From positions 29,122 to 93,121 of the forward strand of contig NZ_JNKF01000018.1 of NCBI RefSeq assembly GCF_000702825.1: a DNA stretch of 64,000 nt, written 5' to 3'. The stretch comes from Prevotella sp. P6B1. GTDB taxonomy: Bacteria; Bacteroidota; Bacteroidia; Bacteroidales; Bacteroidaceae. The notes under the pieces are model-generated. The model searched no databases. It was not told where the DNA came from and saw nothing but the letters and a program-made list of their open reading frames with translations. This document shows positions 1 to 7,366 of the stretch, one piece after another. Each line of letters opens with the position of its first letter. Within the stretch, counting starts at the first letter, position 1. A program made the translations under genes and the position numbers.

Positions 1-332
1 CTGGTACTGATAATGTGCTGCGTACGGCCTATACCGATTATGCCGATGTGAACTCAAGTGGTGGTATCATCTCCAGCTACTTCCTCGAGAAGGGCGATTA
101 CGTTAAGCTCGACAATGTAACCTTGGGCTATACCTACGCTCCTAAGAACCGTCAACTGGTTGAGAGTCTGCGTGTTTACCTTACTGCCAAGAATGTCTTC
201 ACATTGACAGGCTATAAGGGCAACGATCCTTCTATCGTCACCTCAACAGGTATCACTCCTGGTATCGATTCTAACAGTGCCTATCCACAGGCCACTCAGG
301 TAAGTCTGGGCGTTACACTTCGTTTCCACTAA
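1..332 (+). CDS. SusC-like TonB-dependent receptor, C-terminal end (5' cut by window)
   Basis: Only about 110 C-terminal residues are present; the reading frame is open from base 3 to a TAA. The text is typical of the last beta-strands of SusC/RagA receptors: FLEKGDYVKLDNVTLGYTY, then LRVYLTAKNVFTLTGYKG, and a final strand ending in an aromatic residue (LGVTLRFH), the usual C-terminus of an outer-membrane barrel. A SusD gene follows 19 bp downstream, as expected for a SusCD pair. The partner would import maltooligosaccharides or starch, inferred from the CBM26-like repeats and GH13 amylase that follow. Domains upstream (plug, TonB box) lie outside the window. Confidence 0.93.
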   Translation, partial: GTDNVLRTAYTDYADVNSSGGIISSYFLEKGDYVKLDNVTLGYTYAPKNRQLVESLRVYLTAKNVFTLTGYKGNDPSIVTSTGITPGIDSNSAYPQATQVSLGVTLRFH

Positions 333-351
333 TTGAAAACTGATAATTATT

Positions 352-2166
352 ATGAAAGCAATAAAGAATAGCATATTAGCGATGGCACTGGGTATGGGGC
401 TTACGGCATGTACCGACCTCGACGAGAAGGTGTACGACCGTATCGACGCCGGTGTCTATTACCAGAATGAGGCCAGTGTAAAGGGTGCTGTGGCTGCCAT
501 CTATGGCCAGACCTCACAGACCTTGGCTGGTGAGAACTTCTTCCATCTCTCAGAATACCCATCCGACCAGATTACCTGGCGTGTGTGGAATGGTGGACTG
601 TGGGGCTGGGATGAGGCCATGAAGACCGTACTCTCTTGGCACAACTGGACATCAGAATCTACGATTATCAACAATGCCTGGAATGGCGCCTGGACGGCTA
701 TCGGACTGGCAAACCTCTTGTTGAGCGACCTTGAAGGTCTGAACGCCTCAGCACTTGGCATGACCGATGCTCAGCTGGCACAGTATGTGGCCGAGGTCCG
801 CACCATCCGTGCCTGGAACTATTATTGTATCTTCGAGCTCTGGGGTGGTGCTCTGCCATTGAATACGTCTGCCAGCAGCGTGGTACCAGGCTCTGCCGAT
901 CCCGATTGGGATACATCATGCAAGAAGATTTACGACTTCATTGCTACCGAACTCGATGAGACTGTGAGCGCTTTGGCTAAGGACGATGCAAACCACTCGA
1001 TGGTGAATCGTGCCAATCAGGCCATGAACCGTCTGCTCAAGGCGCGTCTGCTGCTCAATGCCGAGGTGTTTATCGGCGAGAAGCATTTTGATGAGTGTGA
1101 GGCACTTTCCAAGGAGATTATCAATGGTGTCTATGGTGACTATGCGATTGACGATAACTATCGTAACCTCTATTCTATGGATAATGTCAAGAGTCCTGAG
1201 GTGATCTTCGCATTGGCTGCTGAGGATGGACAGGGTGCAGCTAATGCCATCTCTAACGTGCGCACCATGGTGGGCATGTGGTATGGCTATGCCGACTACT
1301 TCGGACAGAGCTACGATGGCATTGGTGCCTGGAACTGCGTATGCCTGGTTCCTTCGTTCGATAACTCGGGTACAGTTCAGTCAACAGGCGGTTCTATAGG
1401 TGCTAAGTGCTTCTTAGACTATGGCGATAAGCTGGGTGCTCCCTACGAGCGTTTCGACGATCGCGACATCCGTAAGCAGAACTATACTTACGATGCTGCT
1501 ACCAAGACCCACGGTCCCGGTATGTTCCTCAAGGGTGTTATGCGTGCTAACTTCGGTACAGGCGATGTGCTGAAGGCCGATGCCGACCGCGATGGTCAGG
1601 ACCTGGTATTTGTCGACCAGTTGGGTACCTTCTTGAATCAGGGGCGCGACCTGGAGCCGGTGATGAGTCCTCGTTGGGGCGAGACCAACTCTGGTGTACG
1701 TCTGGTCAAGTATCCGCTCTATCCTAACGACGAGAACGGTGGCTTCAAGAGTATCGACGATGTGCAGTTCCGTCTGGCCGAGGCTTACTATAATGTGGCC
1801 GAGTGCGAGATGCGTAAGGGTAACAGCGCCGAGGCTAAGAGCTATGTTGATGCCGTGCGTGCCCGTTATTATAAAAGCGCTGACCGTACTGCCGCACTGA
1901 GTGTTCCTGGTCCAGGTTTCGACAGTTTCGATATGGACTGGATGCTTTCTGAGTGGGGTAAGGAGTATCTGGGCGAGGGCAACCGCCGTCGTACCGATCT
2001 GCGTCGCTTTGATAAGTTCACACAGGGCCAGTGGTGGTTCTGGGGCCGTGCTACCGAGGATGGTATCGACCTGCCGGCTAAGCGCGACCGCAAATACGAG
2101 TGGTATCCATTGCCTCAGACGGCCATCTCTGTCAATCCGGGCCTGATTCAGAACCCGAACTATTAA
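352..2166 (+). CDS. SusD/RagB-like surface glycan-binding lipoprotein (starch-type locus)
   Basis: A 604-residue protein with a lipoprotein signal ending LTAC (Cys20) followed by TDLDEK, which suits the acidic surface-export signal of Bacteroidota lipoproteins. The body has the SusD pattern: an N-terminal TPR-like part (AEVRTIRAWNYYCIFELWGG; NRLLKARLLLNAEV) and a C-terminal RagB part with FRLAEAYYNVAECEMRKGN and EWGKEYLGEGNRRRTDLRRF, ending WYPLPQTAISVNPGLIQNPNY. It lies 19 bp after the SusC end and should cap that transporter at the cell surface. Substrate is inferred as starch-like glucan from the downstream genes. Family call is firm; substrate call is moderate. Confidence 0.95.
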   Translation: MKAIKNSILAMALGMGLTACTDLDEKVYDRIDAGVYYQNEASVKGAVAAIYGQTSQTLAGENFFHLSEYPSDQITWRVWNGGLWGWDEAMKTVLSWHNWTSESTIINNAWNGAWTAIGLANLLLSDLEGLNASALGMTDAQLAQYVAEVRTIRAWNYYCIFELWGGALPLNTSASSVVPGSADPDWDTSCKKIYDFIATELDETVSALAKDDANHSMVNRANQAMNRLLKARLLLNAEVFIGEKHFDECEALSKEIINGVYGDYAIDDNYRNLYSMDNVKSPEVIFALAAEDGQGAANAISNVRTMVGMWYGYADYFGQSYDGIGAWNCVCLVPSFDNSGTVQSTGGSIGAKCFLDYGDKLGAPYERFDDRDIRKQNYTYDAATKTHGPGMFLKGVMRANFGTGDVLKADADRDGQDLVFVDQLGTFLNQGRDLEPVMSPRWGETNSGVRLVKYPLYPNDENGGFKSIDDVQFRLAEAYYNVAECEMRKGNSAEAKSYVDAVRARYYKSADRTAALSVPGPGFDSFDMDWMLSEWGKEYLGEGNRRRTDLRRFDKFTQGQWWFWGRATEDGIDLPAKRDRKYEWYPLPQTAISVNPGLIQNPNY

Positions 2167-2200
2167 GTAATTTGTAATTGATAATTGACAATTGATAATT

Positions 2201-3310
2201 ATGAACAAGAAAATATATAGTCTGTTACTGGCGCTGCTGGCCTTTTCTGGCCTGATGAGCAGTTGCTCAAGCAATGAGGACATCGTGTTTGACCACGAGC
2301 GTCAGCAGTTTGAAACGCGTGCCGACCGTATCCTGCTGGAGTTCATTGCGCCTTTCGGCACTACTGCCAGCGAGGAAATCTATATCACGGGTGCCTTCAA
2401 TGGCGAGGATGAGGCCATTGGCAATCCCCAGTATCTGTTGACAAAAGCGCCCGACAGTAATGTGAAGTGGGGCATCTATCTTGATCCCAGTACCTTCGTC
2501 GCCGGTAAGTCGCTGGCCGATGGCTTCTGTTTCTACTCCTCCACTCAGGGTAAGGAACTCACTGTAGCAGGCGAGGGCGCTGTGCATACTGATAATCCAG
2601 GTGTTGGCACCTTTACCAATATCTGGGGACAGCGTTGGGAGAGTTACTACTGGAGTGGTGGCGAGGCACCAGAACCCGCTCACGATGGCTTCTGCGTGTA
2701 TGTCGACGATCAGACCGGTTGGGATGCATTGACACTCTATATGTGGGGCGATGTCAACAATCTGAATGGCGACTGGCCCGGTATGCAGGTCACTGGCACC
2801 TGGAATCACGATGGCGTCACATGGAAGTACTTCGACCTTGGTGAGGCTAACACTGGTCTGGTTGAGAACCTCATCTTCAATAATGGTGGTAATGGTGAGC
2901 AGCTGGCCGACTTCAACTTCACCATCGATCGTAACATCTATCTCCGTATCACGACATCAGGTGTCGAGGAAATTGGCGCTGCGCCTAAGGTGGTACACGA
3001 TGGCTATGCTGTGTTTGTGTACGACGAGACTGGCTGGGACACCTTGACCCTTTATATGTGGGGCGACACCAACAATCTGAATGGCGATTGGCCTGGCATG
3101 TCGGTTACTGGCGAGCAGACCATCAACGGTGTTACCTATAAGTACTTCGATATGGGTGAGGCTAACACAGGTCTTGGCGAGAACCTTATCTTCAGCAATG
3201 CTGGTTCCAACCAGTTGTCTGATTATGGTTACACCATCGATCACGATGTCTATCTGCACATCACGACTTCAGGTGTCGAGGAGATTGATCCCGCCACTTT
3301 CCAACCCTGA
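2201..3310 (+). CDS. SusE/SusF-like outer-membrane lipoprotein with two tandem CBM26-like starch-binding repeats
   Basis: About 369 residues from ATG at 2201; an in-frame TTG three codons upstream is not needed. The lipoprotein signal ends LMSSC followed by SSNED. Residues about 20-155 form a SusE/F-type N-terminal region. Two near-identical modules of about 105 residues follow (roughly 161-265 and 266-366), each with TGWD-LTLYMWGD-NNLNGDWPGM, KYFD-GEANTG and YLRITTSGVEEI. The Trp and Tyr pattern LYMWGD...GDWPGM is that of CBM26-type starch-binding modules. The protein probably sits on the cell surface with SusCD and holds starch chains. The repeats appear to be a recent duplication because they are also similar at DNA level. 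Exact CBM family is by recognition only. Confidence 0.86.
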   Translation: MNKKIYSLLLALLAFSGLMSSCSSNEDIVFDHERQQFETRADRILLEFIAPFGTTASEEIYITGAFNGEDEAIGNPQYLLTKAPDSNVKWGIYLDPSTFVAGKSLADGFCFYSSTQGKELTVAGEGAVHTDNPGVGTFTNIWGQRWESYYWSGGEAPEPAHDGFCVYVDDQTGWDALTLYMWGDVNNLNGDWPGMQVTGTWNHDGVTWKYFDLGEANTGLVENLIFNNGGNGEQLADFNFTIDRNIYLRITTSGVEEIGAAPKVVHDGYAVFVYDETGWDTLTLYMWGDTNNLNGDWPGMSVTGEQTINGVTYKYFDMGEANTGLGENLIFSNAGSNQLSDYGYTIDHDVYLHITTSGVEEIDPATFQP

Positions 3311-3388
3311 TCCATGTGATATGTTATACAGTAATGACCTGCTTCATCATATAAACAAAGGTATTACTGATATTTGAGTTGACTCATA

Positions 3389-3428
3389 GGGGGTGCACCG
3401 CTCTGTGAAGACCGGTGGCCCCATTTTT
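3389..3428 (+). terminator. Imperfect hairpin plus T-run between the SusE/F-like gene and GH13
   Basis: An interrupted GC-rich stem (GGGG...CACCG pairing with CGGTG..CCCC) is followed by ATTTTTA. It fits a rho-independent terminator or partial attenuator that would lower amylase expression relative to the SusCDE genes. Pairing is read by eye; folding was not computed. Confidence 0.5.
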
Positions 3429-3451
3429 ACCCTTTAAAATATCTGGTTGTT

Positions 3452-5032
3452 ATGAAGAAATTGTTAATGACGTTAGTGTTCTCTCTGATAGCAAGCACAG
3501 GTTTTGCTGTCGATTATGTTGATAATATCAATAACTCGAACGAAAAGCGCCCTGAGGGCCATCGGGTTGTCTACGAGATGAATGTGGGCTCGTTTACTAC
3601 CGAAGGTACGTTTGCCGCAGCGCAGGCCCGTTTGCAGGAACTCAAGTTGTTGGGTGTCGATGTGGTGTGGCTCATGCCCATTTATCCCCGTGGTGGAGGT
3701 ATCAACAGTCCCTATGCTGCTACCAACTTCCAGCAGATCAATCCCAATTACGGCACCATTGCCGATCTCAAGGCTTTCGTGGCGAGTGCCCACGAACTGC
3801 AGATGGAAGTGTGGCTCGACTGGGTGCCCAACCACACGGCTACCAATGCCGATTGGGTGACCACACATCCAGAGTACTATGCCAAGAGTGGTGGACAGAT
3901 GATCCATCCTAACAACTATGGCGATGTGTGGCAGCTCGATTACGACAATGCTGATCTGGTGAACGCCATGAACGACTGTCTGAAGTTCTGGATCGATCAG
4001 GCTGATATCGATGGCTATCGCTGCGATTATATCAGCAGTCCGAAGATTCCTGCCAGCTACTGGCAGACCACCATCCCGATGATAAAGGCCTATAAGGCTC
4101 AGGCCGTTGGCAGCGAGGCTGCGGCTTTTACTTTCCTTGGCGAGGCAGATATCGCTTCCGATGCCACCCGACTCAAGACCGTTGGCTTCGACTACGATTA
4201 CGCCTGGCAGTTCCAGTCGTCGTTGGCTAACTACGGCACCAGTGCAACCTCGGCGCGCCTCAAGGCATTTATCAACACCCTGCTCGAAAAGTCGGCTGAC
4301 CTCTCGTTCGGTCGTATGCTCTATGTCACCAACCACGACCAGAACTATAATGAGGAGAAAAAGACCCTCACCCAGAAATACGGCGCCAACCGCTATCCTC
4401 TCACGGTGCTGGCTTATACCGTCTATGGTATGCCGCTTATCTATAATGGTCAGGAAACGGGTGGCAATCAGGCGCTCGACTACTTCAACGATACTAAGAT
4501 AAACTGGACCACAAAAGACGATAAGATGCTGAACACCCTGCGCACCCTCTTTGCCCTGAAGCATGATGTGCCTGCACTGGGCGATGCCAGACTGGCTGCC
4601 GACAATCCTGTCACCACCGTGCTGAATGTGACGGGCAATACAGGCGTGCTGGCCTATACCCGTACACTGGGCGACAGTCAGGTGTTGGTAGTGCTCAATA
4701 TGGCTACCACAGCTGTCACCGCCACGGTCGATGGTATTGCTGCCGGCGATTGGAGCCTCTGGCTTGATAGTGAGACCATTGCTCAGGGCACCAGCCGTCA
4801 GCAGATCACGTTATCAGCCTCGCATACCTTCTCGCTCGATGCCAAGGGCTATCGGGTGTATGTGCGTGGCACCTTTCCTGAGCAGACGATAACGCCAACT
4901 GCTATCCTTAGCCCCGTTCAGTCGGAGGCTAAGGATGATCAGTATTGGTTCGACCTGAGCGGTCGTGCTCTGTCCAAGCCAACCAAGCCCGGCCTCTATA
5001 TCCATGGCAGACGCAAGACACTGGTGCGATAG
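3452..5032 (+). CDS. Secreted GH13 alpha-amylase family enzyme
   Basis: A 526-residue protein with a Sec signal (MKKLLMTLVFSLIASTGFA). The (beta/alpha)8 domain carries the GH13 motifs in order: DWVPNHT (region I), GYRCDY with nucleophile Asp192 (region II), FLGEAD with acid/base Glu231 (region III) and YVTNHDQN with Asp296 (region IV). A beta-sandwich domain C follows (about 370-470). The C-terminus WFDLSGRALSKPTKPGLYI...KTLVR resembles a short type-IX secretion/sorting tail, so export to the outer membrane or medium is likely. As the last gene after SusCD and a starch-binding lipoprotein, it probably hydrolyses alpha-1,4-glucan at the cell surface. All three catalytic acids are present. Confidence 0.95.
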   Translation: MKKLLMTLVFSLIASTGFAVDYVDNINNSNEKRPEGHRVVYEMNVGSFTTEGTFAAAQARLQELKLLGVDVVWLMPIYPRGGGINSPYAATNFQQINPNYGTIADLKAFVASAHELQMEVWLDWVPNHTATNADWVTTHPEYYAKSGGQMIHPNNYGDVWQLDYDNADLVNAMNDCLKFWIDQADIDGYRCDYISSPKIPASYWQTTIPMIKAYKAQAVGSEAAAFTFLGEADIASDATRLKTVGFDYDYAWQFQSSLANYGTSATSARLKAFINTLLEKSADLSFGRMLYVTNHDQNYNEEKKTLTQKYGANRYPLTVLAYTVYGMPLIYNGQETGGNQALDYFNDTKINWTTKDDKMLNTLRTLFALKHDVPALGDARLAADNPVTTVLNVTGNTGVLAYTRTLGDSQVLVVLNMATTAVTATVDGIAAGDWSLWLDSETIAQGTSRQQITLSASHTFSLDAKGYRVYVRGTFPEQTITPTAILSPVQSEAKDDQYWFDLSGRALSKPTKPGLYIHGRRKTLVR

Positions 5033-5245
5033 TTTTTCTCGGCCACCTACCACGATGCCGAAACCGCCAAGCGTATTACCGACAAGCACCATTTCACATG
5101 GACGCATCTCGTCGAGGCCAAGGACATGATGGCATGGATTGGCTATGAGGGCTTCCCACTGACCATCGTTGTCGATAAGAAGGGCATCGTCCGCCACGCC
5201 GTCCAGGCTTGCTCGCCGACAGGGTCAACTATGGGTCGTGCATGA
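5033..5245 (+). pseudogene. Thioredoxin-like (TlpA/AhpC-type) gene remnant
   Basis: The frame directly after the GH13 stop stays open for 70 codons and reads like the C-terminal half of a thioredoxin-fold protein: DAETAKRITDKHHFTWTHL, then GYEGFPLTIVVDKKGIVRHA, where FPLTIVVDKKGIV matches the cis-Pro loop and following strands of TlpA-type proteins. There is no start codon or CxxC part, so this is a truncated relic, not a gene. It is in the same frame as GH13, separated only by TAG. Confidence 0.6.
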
Positions 5246-5513
5246 CGCAACTATGGCTCGAAGGCAAGTCAACTTGCGGTCGTAGTCCAGTCACTTTCCC
5301 CCTCTAAGCTGACTGAGGAACGATGCGAAGATGACTGCGGAACGAGTGGAAGATGACGCTTGGACAACCCTAAACTGACCTATCTGCGGCTCGCTTGCCT
5401 TAAGAAGTACAAAGATACAACATCACCCTCCATTTTTTTTCTTTTTTAGAAAAATGACGTTTTTAAATAATATGATTTAACTTATTGATTCGTAGAGATT
5501 TACACTGTTTTGC

Positions 5514-5619
5514 AGGTGACGAAGGTGACGTATAAACACAACCTTTATACGCGCGAGAAAAAAGTGGAAGATTTTTATTATAAAAAAAAAGTTTGTAAAT
5601 CACGTCACCTTCGTCACCT
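5514..5619. repeat. Perfect 18-bp inverted repeat with 70-bp spacer
   Basis: AGGTGACGAAGGTGACGT at 5514-5531 is the exact reverse complement of ACGTCACCTTCGTCACCT at 5602-5619. Each arm itself contains the direct repeat GGTGACG twice. The AT-rich spacer has no gene. It could be a small non-autonomous mobile element or a long stem-loop RNA. Confidence 0.85.
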
Positions 5620-5698
5620 CAACGAGTTTCAAAAAGGAAGCTTTTGTTCCTGAATATCAGGCAGTTGCGGAGATTTTGATTCAACATTTTTACCATGA

Positions 5699-5716
5699 CT
5701 GTTTTATATAAAACAG
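5699..5716. repeat. 18-bp perfect palindrome
   Basis: CTGTTTTATATAAAACAG is an exact palindrome with an AT-rich centre. It could be a dimeric regulator site, but no promoter or gene is attached to it. Confidence 0.6.
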
Positions 5717-5811
5717 AAATTATCACTACCATTATTGCTATCTGGAGCGATGTCGGTCTATGGTCAGATGAATCTGTCTGGCATGGTGCCAGAATCGACC
5801 GAATTTTGGCT

Positions 5812-5865
5812 GAGTTAACTCGATTGATGAAACGAGCGCGTTCATTTCATCGTTTGAATTAACTC
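5812..5865. repeat. 54-bp near-palindrome
   Basis: The arms GAGTTAA...TTAACTC are centred on CGCG at 5837-5840; 21 of 27 opposed positions are Watson-Crick pairs, three are G-T and three are mismatches. This would form a long hairpin in RNA or a cruciform in DNA. No T-run follows, so a terminator is less likely. Confidence 0.6.
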
Positions 5866-5951
5866 ACGGTTTTCAGGCACTCTTTTCAGGCGGGGCTCAA
5901 CAGGCTTTGAGAAGCGTTTGCACAACAGTAATTACAAACAATTGTTAAGAG

Positions 5952-5994
5952 TGTACTGTTATTGGGATAATAATTGTATATTTGCACCAGTACA
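5952..5994 (+). promoter_or_regulatory. Promoter-like -7 box flanked by a 7-bp inverted repeat
   Basis: TATATTTG at 5977-5984 fits the Bacteroidota -7 consensus TAnnTTTG; no clear -33 box was seen. TGTACTG (5952-5958) and CAGTACA (5988-5994) are inverted copies that flank the box and could be an operator. It precedes the broken alcohol dehydrogenase and the SDR gene. Confidence 0.45.
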
Positions 5995-6016
5995 ATGACC
6001 AAAATAGACGTTTTTT

Positions 6017-6206
6017 ATGAAAGATTTCAATTACTATGCACCGACTGAGGTGGTTTTTGGAGAACAGAGTGAAGAGCAGGTGGCTGCTTTGGTGAAAAAA
6101 TATGGTGGCTCGAAAGTGCAGTCGCGACTATACCGCTACCTGTGGCTGTCTGAAGGTGCTCAAAGCGGAAGATATGGAGGCAATCTATAAAATGGCAAGA
6201 GGATGA
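6017..6206 (+). pseudogene. Iron-containing alcohol dehydrogenase, internally deleted
   Basis: The ATG at 6017 opens MKDFNYYAPTEVVFGEQ..., the N-terminus of the YqhD/butanol-dehydrogenase-type iron ADH family, and runs to about VKKYGGSKV. After about 6118 the sequence jumps, in a different frame, to a typical C-terminus of the same family (LKVLKAEDMEAIYKMARG, stop at 6204-6206). More than 300 central residues, with the nucleotide and metal sites, are missing. The C-terminal stop overlaps the next start as ATGA, so the intact gene was probably translationally coupled to the SDR gene. Confidence 0.8.
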
Positions 6207-7243
6207 AGATATTACTGATAGGCGGTACGGGCACCATCAGCTCGGCCATCACACGACAATTGGCAGCTGCAGGTCACGACCTGTGGCTGCTCAATCGCGG
6301 CACCCGCAAACAGGAGGTGCCTGCTGGTGTACATCAGATAGTTGCCGACATCAATGATGCCTCGGCATCAGTCCAGCTCCGACAACAGATAGAGGAGGTG
6401 CTGGGCGGTGCGCTATTCGATGCGGTATGCGAGTTTATCGGCTTCCTGCCCTCGCAGGTGGAGCGCGACATCCGGCTGTTTCGTGGGCTCACCCGTCAGT
6501 ATGTGTACATCTCGTCGGCCTCGGCCTACAATAAGCCCGCCGCCAGCCCTGTCATTACCGAGGGTACCACGCTTGCCAACCCCTATTGGGAGTACTCGCG
6601 TAATAAGATAGCCTGCGAAGAACTGCTGTTGAAGGCTTATCGCGAAGAGGCGTTCCCCATCACCATTGTGCGCCCGTCGCATACTTATTGCGAACGCGCC
6701 GTTCCTGTCAGTGTGCATGGCCCTAAAGGCTCGTGGCAGGTGCTGAAACGCATGATGGAGGGCAAGCAGGTGGTTGTGAACGGTGATGGCTCATCACTCT
6801 GGACTCTCACCTGGAATGAGGATTTTGCCCGTGGCTTTATCGGCTTGTTAGGCAATCCGAAGGCTATCGGCGAGGCTTTCCAGATTATGAGCGACGAACA
6901 GTTGTCGTGGAATCAGATATACCAGTGTGTGGCCAATGCCCTGGGTGTTGAGTTCCGTCCCTACTATGTGGCCTCTGATTTCTTAGCTGCCACATCGCCA
7001 AAGGATTGGGACTTCACGGGTAATCTGTTGGGCGACAAGAGTGTCACCGTCATCTTCGACTGCAGCAAGCTGAAGCGTGCCGTGCCTGGTTTCCAGGCCA
7101 CCACCCGTTTCGATGAGGGCGTGCGCCGCTGCGTATCGTATATCCTGGCTCATCCCGAACTGCAGACGGAGGATCCTGCGTTCGACGCATGGTGCGACAA
7201 GGTAATCGCCGCCCAGGAACAAGCAAAAAGCGATTTGTGTTAG
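6203..7243 (+). CDS. NAD-dependent epimerase/dehydratase-type SDR protein
   Basis: A 346-residue extended short-chain dehydrogenase. The N-terminus MKILLIGGTGTISSAI is a Rossmann dinucleotide-binding loop, YVYISSASAYNK holds the active-site Ser region, and YSRNKIACEELLL supplies the YxxxK catalytic pair. No signal peptide is seen, so it is cytoplasmic. Substrate is unknown; nucleotide-sugar epimerases and CSP41-like proteins share these features. The start overlaps the stop of the broken iron ADH remnant (ATGA), so its original operon partner has been lost and its expression may now depend on the upstream promoter-like box. Confidence 0.85.
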   Translation: MKILLIGGTGTISSAITRQLAAAGHDLWLLNRGTRKQEVPAGVHQIVADINDASASVQLRQQIEEVLGGALFDAVCEFIGFLPSQVERDIRLFRGLTRQYVYISSASAYNKPAASPVITEGTTLANPYWEYSRNKIACEELLLKAYREEAFPITIVRPSHTYCERAVPVSVHGPKGSWQVLKRMMEGKQVVVNGDGSSLWTLTWNEDFARGFIGLLGNPKAIGEAFQIMSDEQLSWNQIYQCVANALGVEFRPYYVASDFLAATSPKDWDFTGNLLGDKSVTVIFDCSKLKRAVPGFQATTRFDEGVRRCVSYILAHPELQTEDPAFDAWCDKVIAAQEQAKSDLC

Positions 7244-7326
7244 CATTATTTGTCAAATACTTGTATTAATTTTGCAAAGTCATAAAAAGGCATAGTTATA
7301 ATTCGGATTTTATATTTTTTTTTTCT

Positions 7327-7334
7327 TATCTTTG
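7327..7334 (+). promoter_or_regulatory. -7 box of the GH5 gene
   Basis: TATCTTTG matches TAnnTTTG and lies 32 bp before the GTG start. No good TTTG is found 20 bp upstream, so the promoter may need an activator. Confidence 0.45.
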
Positions 7335-7366
7335 CGGCATTATAAGATATGTAAAAATAAGAAGGT

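Larger units (their letters stand above)
5246..6016. other. Gene-poor decayed intergenic region with small repeats and palindromes
   Basis: No convincing gene was seen. The stretch has a tandem pair of 19-bp near-identical units (GGAACGAtgcGAAGATGAC at 5317-5335 and GGAACGAgtgGAAGATGAC at 5339-5357, period 22 bp), a T-rich tract near 5433, the inverted repeats listed separately, and a 54-codon ORF from 5695 with no recognisable product. Together with the flanking gene remnants it looks like an old insertion/deletion hot spot. Confidence 0.6.

Noticed and set aside
1414..2283. 289-codon minus-strand frame across the SusD 3' end and next gene
   Set aside because: Antisense shadow of two well-supported genes; Ile/Val/Leu-rich text without motifs.
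2681..3307. Tandem repeat that could suggest a CRISPR or satellite array
   Set aside because: The two long units are in-frame protein modules; there are no short identical repeats with unique spacers.
3473..4564. 363-codon minus-strand frame inside GH13
   Set aside because: It lies wholly within a gene with all GH13 catalytic motifs and has no recognisable protein features.
5695..5859. 54-codon ORF starting MTVLYKTEII
   Set aside because: It runs through two palindromes, has no promoter or known similarity, and ends inside the second palindrome; probably not a gene.
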